A stretch of DNA of 64,000 nt. Source: Planctomycetota bacterium. GTDB taxonomy: Bacteria > Planctomycetota > UBA1135 > GCA-002686595. This document shows, one piece after another, positions 62,098 to 64,000 of this stretch (positions within the stretch are counted from its first letter, which is position 1; the number at the start of each line of letters is the position of its first letter). The stretch is from assembly GCA_020853575.1 (NCBI GenBank), contig JADYYP010000014.1:112863-176862 (forward strand), given 5' to 3'. The translations under genes were made by a program, and so were the position numbers. The notes below the pieces were generated by a model that saw nothing but the letters and a program-made list of their open reading frames with translations, was not told where the DNA came from and made no database searches.

Positions 62098-64000
62098 TCA
62101 GCGCCGGAAGTAGGTTGCGAGGAAGCGCGCTCCGGGGCATGGAATCGACTGCACGCCGCTGGTGTACAGGTCCGTGTCGAAGCGTGTGAAGCCCGACGTC
62201 AGCGAAATCACGTCGACCACGCCCGGACCCTCGGTCGAGTTCGGAATCGCGACGAACATGAAATCGGGATACACCGTGGCCGTGGCCGAGCCCCCGCTGG
62301 GGCGCACCAGCGCCTTGCCGTTGAGCAGGACCGCCGAACCGACGCCGTAGGGCGTCTGGAAATTCTGCATCGCGCCCAGATTGTTCATCTCGTCGAACAC
62401 GATGTCGACCGGCACGCCGGTCAGAGTCGAGGGTCCGATCGAGGTGCGCACGCGCAGGCTCATGTCACGGAACTGCGGATTGATGAACGACGCGAAGCCC
62501 GACAACGGCAGCTGGCCGAAGCTCGTGCTGTCGATGTCGACACGGGTGATCGCGCCGCCCACTTGCCCCGTCGGAGTGCCGTCGGCGTTGAGCGGATTTT
62601 CGTGCACGATCCAAATCGAGCCCGCGAGGTACTCGAAGTTGATCGCGATCTTCTTGGGGTTGACGAACTCGAATGGCGCCACGCCGATCGTGTCGTCGTA
62701 GCCCCAGCCGTTCACGCCGTTGGGACCCGACTCGAAGATCGTCACGTCGCCCGAGCGGTTGAGGATCCAGGCAAAGTACACGTTGCGGAACGTGCCAAAG
62801 CCCGACTGACGCTGGTTGATCACCACGTCGAAAGGCTGGTTGAGGTGACTGAAGACCGTCTTGCGCACGTTGAACGTGAAGGCCGAGATGATCGAGAGCG
62901 AGCTCTCTTGCTCGTTGCAGACGATGATGTCCTCGTTGCCCGGATCCCATTCCAGCCCGCGCGGACCACGGCCGACGTTGGTGGTCTTGACCACTTGGTG
63001 GAAGGTGGACGACGTCGGATCGATGTCGATGAACGTCACCGTGTCGGCGTTCTGATTCGAGACCGCGATGAAATCGAGGTTGGGTGCGACGGTGATGTCG
63101 GTCGGATCCGCGCACGGGATGCGATCGAGCACCGTCATGCGGTTGGAATTGAGCACCACGACCTCGCGACGCGCGCGGTCGAGCATGTACATGAAGTGCC
63201 CGATCTGCTGGCGGTACTGGTAGTCGAGGCAATTGCCCGACGTGGTTTCGATCGGACGGTCCGGTCCTTCGAAGTAGGAGTTCTGGAACTGCGCCAGGAT
63301 GCCGGTCGGCGGCTGATCGAAACGCCGCATCGCATTCCCCGGCACGAGCAGGTTGGTGAAGCCCAACCCCTTGCCCGCGGGCGGCGGCGGGTCGATCGTG
63401 AACTTCGAGGTGGGCTCCTCACCGCCGATGAAGGGCTGCAAGCACAACGGCGGGAAGCGCAGCGCCGGCGGATTGGGATGCGGAGCGTAGGAGACCGGGT
63501 TCGCGCCACCGGGCACGGTCGCGGCCGCGAGTTGGTTGCCCTGCGGCGGACCGAGCGTCTGGTTGGTTTGGAACGCGGTGGCCACGACCTTCTTGCCGTT
63601 GATGGCGCAGAAGCTGCCGCCAGCGAAGCGGCAGCCGGTCGAGTCCTTGCCGTTGTGGAACACCAGGTCCAACGACTGACCGAGCGCCATCTCACCCACC
63701 GAGGTGATCAGCGGCGGACGCAGCAGCAGGTCCTCGAGCGACGAGTCGCGCGTCAGCGAGAACACACCCGACGAGCCGCCGTCCACCGTGCACGTGCCGG
63801 GGAACAGGGGCGGGAACATCGTCGGCCCGTACTGGATCAGGTTGGGGTTGTTGGGGAAGTTCGACCAGCCCTTGGGGAAGGTCTGGTACGAGAAGTCGAA
63901 CTGCGGATCGCCGGTCGACTGACCGAAACCGTTCAGGTCGATCACCGAGATGCCCGGCGTCGCCCCCACGCGTCCGACGTACACCGCCTCCGGCGCCACC
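62098..64000 (-). CDS. Beta-propeller (YncE-like) surface protein, 5' end outside window
   Basis: At least 634 residues are visible and the frame is still open at the right edge; the GTG at 63999 is not necessarily the start. The C-terminal half resembles YncE/NHL-like seven-bladed propellers, with repeats such as MYMLDRARREVVVLNSN, PTDITVAPNLDFIAVSNQNA and GPRGLEWDPGNEDIIVCNEQE. The N-terminal part is rich in proline, asparagine and glycine and holds several cysteines. It is probably exported, but its signal peptide would lie outside the window. A strong terminator follows its stop. No enzymatic motif is apparent. Confidence 0.85.
   Translation of the reverse strand, partial: VAPEAVYVGRVGATPGISVIDLNGFGQSTGDPQFDFSYQTFPKGWSNFPNNPNLIQYGPTMFPPLFPGTCTVDGGSSGVFSLTRDSSLEDLLLRPPLITSVGEMALGQSLDLVFHNGKDSTGCRFAGGSFCAINGKKVVATAFQTNQTLGPPQGNQLAAATVPGGANPVSYAPHPNPPALRFPPLCLQPFIGGEEPTSKFTIDPPPPAGKGLGFTNLLVPGNAMRRFDQPPTGILAQFQNSYFEGPDRPIETTSGNCLDYQYRQQIGHFMYMLDRARREVVVLNSNRMTVLDRIPCADPTDITVAPNLDFIAVSNQNADTVTFIDIDPTSSTFHQVVKTTNVGRGPRGLEWDPGNEDIIVCNEQESSLSIISAFTFNVRKTVFSHLNQPFDVVINQRQSGFGTFRNVYFAWILNRSGDVTIFESGPNGVNGWGYDDTIGVAPFEFVNPKKIAINFEYLAGSIWIVHENPLNADGTPTGQVGGAITRVDIDSTSFGQLPLSGFASFINPQFRDMSLRVRTSIGPSTLTGVPVDIVFDEMNNLGAMQNFQTPYGVGSAVLLNGKALVRPSGGSATATVYPDFMFVAIPNSTEGPGVVDVISLTSGFTRFDTDLYTSGVQSIPCPGARFLATYFRR

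Overview
The window is about 64 kb of very GC-rich bacterial chromosome with dense, mostly leftward (minus-strand) genes, many GTG starts and many 4-base stop/start overlaps. No rRNA, tRNA, CRISPR array, insertion sequence or phage gene was seen. The gene content (GH127 family hydrolase with signal peptide, PrkA/DUF444/SpoVR operon, serine/threonine kinase fused to helical repeats, beta-propeller surface proteins, UbiA/UbiX/UbiE quinone genes, MutL with endonuclease motif) fits a high-GC Planctomycetota-like Gram-negative bacterium. That placement is inferred from gene style and composition; no marker gene proves it.

Layout. 1-4966: AddAB-type helicase/nuclease pair (the AddA-like gene runs off the left edge). 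5034-12892: a leftward glycosyltransferase cluster (four soluble GT2 or GT2-GT4 proteins and one membrane GT-C protein), probably for surface polysaccharide. 13160-16115: a rightward three-gene set (acyl-CoA dehydrogenase-like flavoprotein, substrate-binding-protein-fold protein, TusA-like/diiron fusion) in which the first gene is frameshifted and the second looks internally deleted. 16129-22691: membrane glycosyltransferase, PAS protein, DUF2892 protein, GH127 hydrolase and methyltransferase. 22912-25653: a 913-residue tandem fusion of two tyrosine phenol-lyase-like domains. 25695-27437: a second membrane glycosyltransferase, paralogous to the one at 11171. 27503-31997: prkA-DUF444-spoVR stress operon. 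32273-36572: an M28-type lipoprotein and two degenerate M14-like proteins.

36703-43105: a leftward operon nrdR - NrdD-like protein - smc behind a perfect 20-bp palindrome that resembles an NrdR box. 43151-53376: housekeeping block mnmE, Ser/Thr kinase, yidC, metallophosphatase, WecA/MraY-like transferase, nadD, hisS. 53582-55967: a small lipoprotein, miaA and an exported protein of unknown role. 55999-61959: a six-gene leftward operon ubiE/menG - CPBP protease - ubiX - ubiA - holA - mutL, combining quinone synthesis with DNA replication and repair. 62016-62058 is a clear intrinsic terminator for the beta-propeller protein gene that runs off the right edge.

The most unusual element is the tandem tyrosine phenol-lyase-like protein. 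Its N-terminal half lost the PLP lysine but kept the active-site tyrosine loop, and its C-terminal half shows the reverse, so the two halves may build one shared active site. The other leads are the damaged flavoprotein/SBP/diiron cluster, the NrdR-box operon carrying smc, and a recurring GCTAnnCT -10-like element close to start codons.
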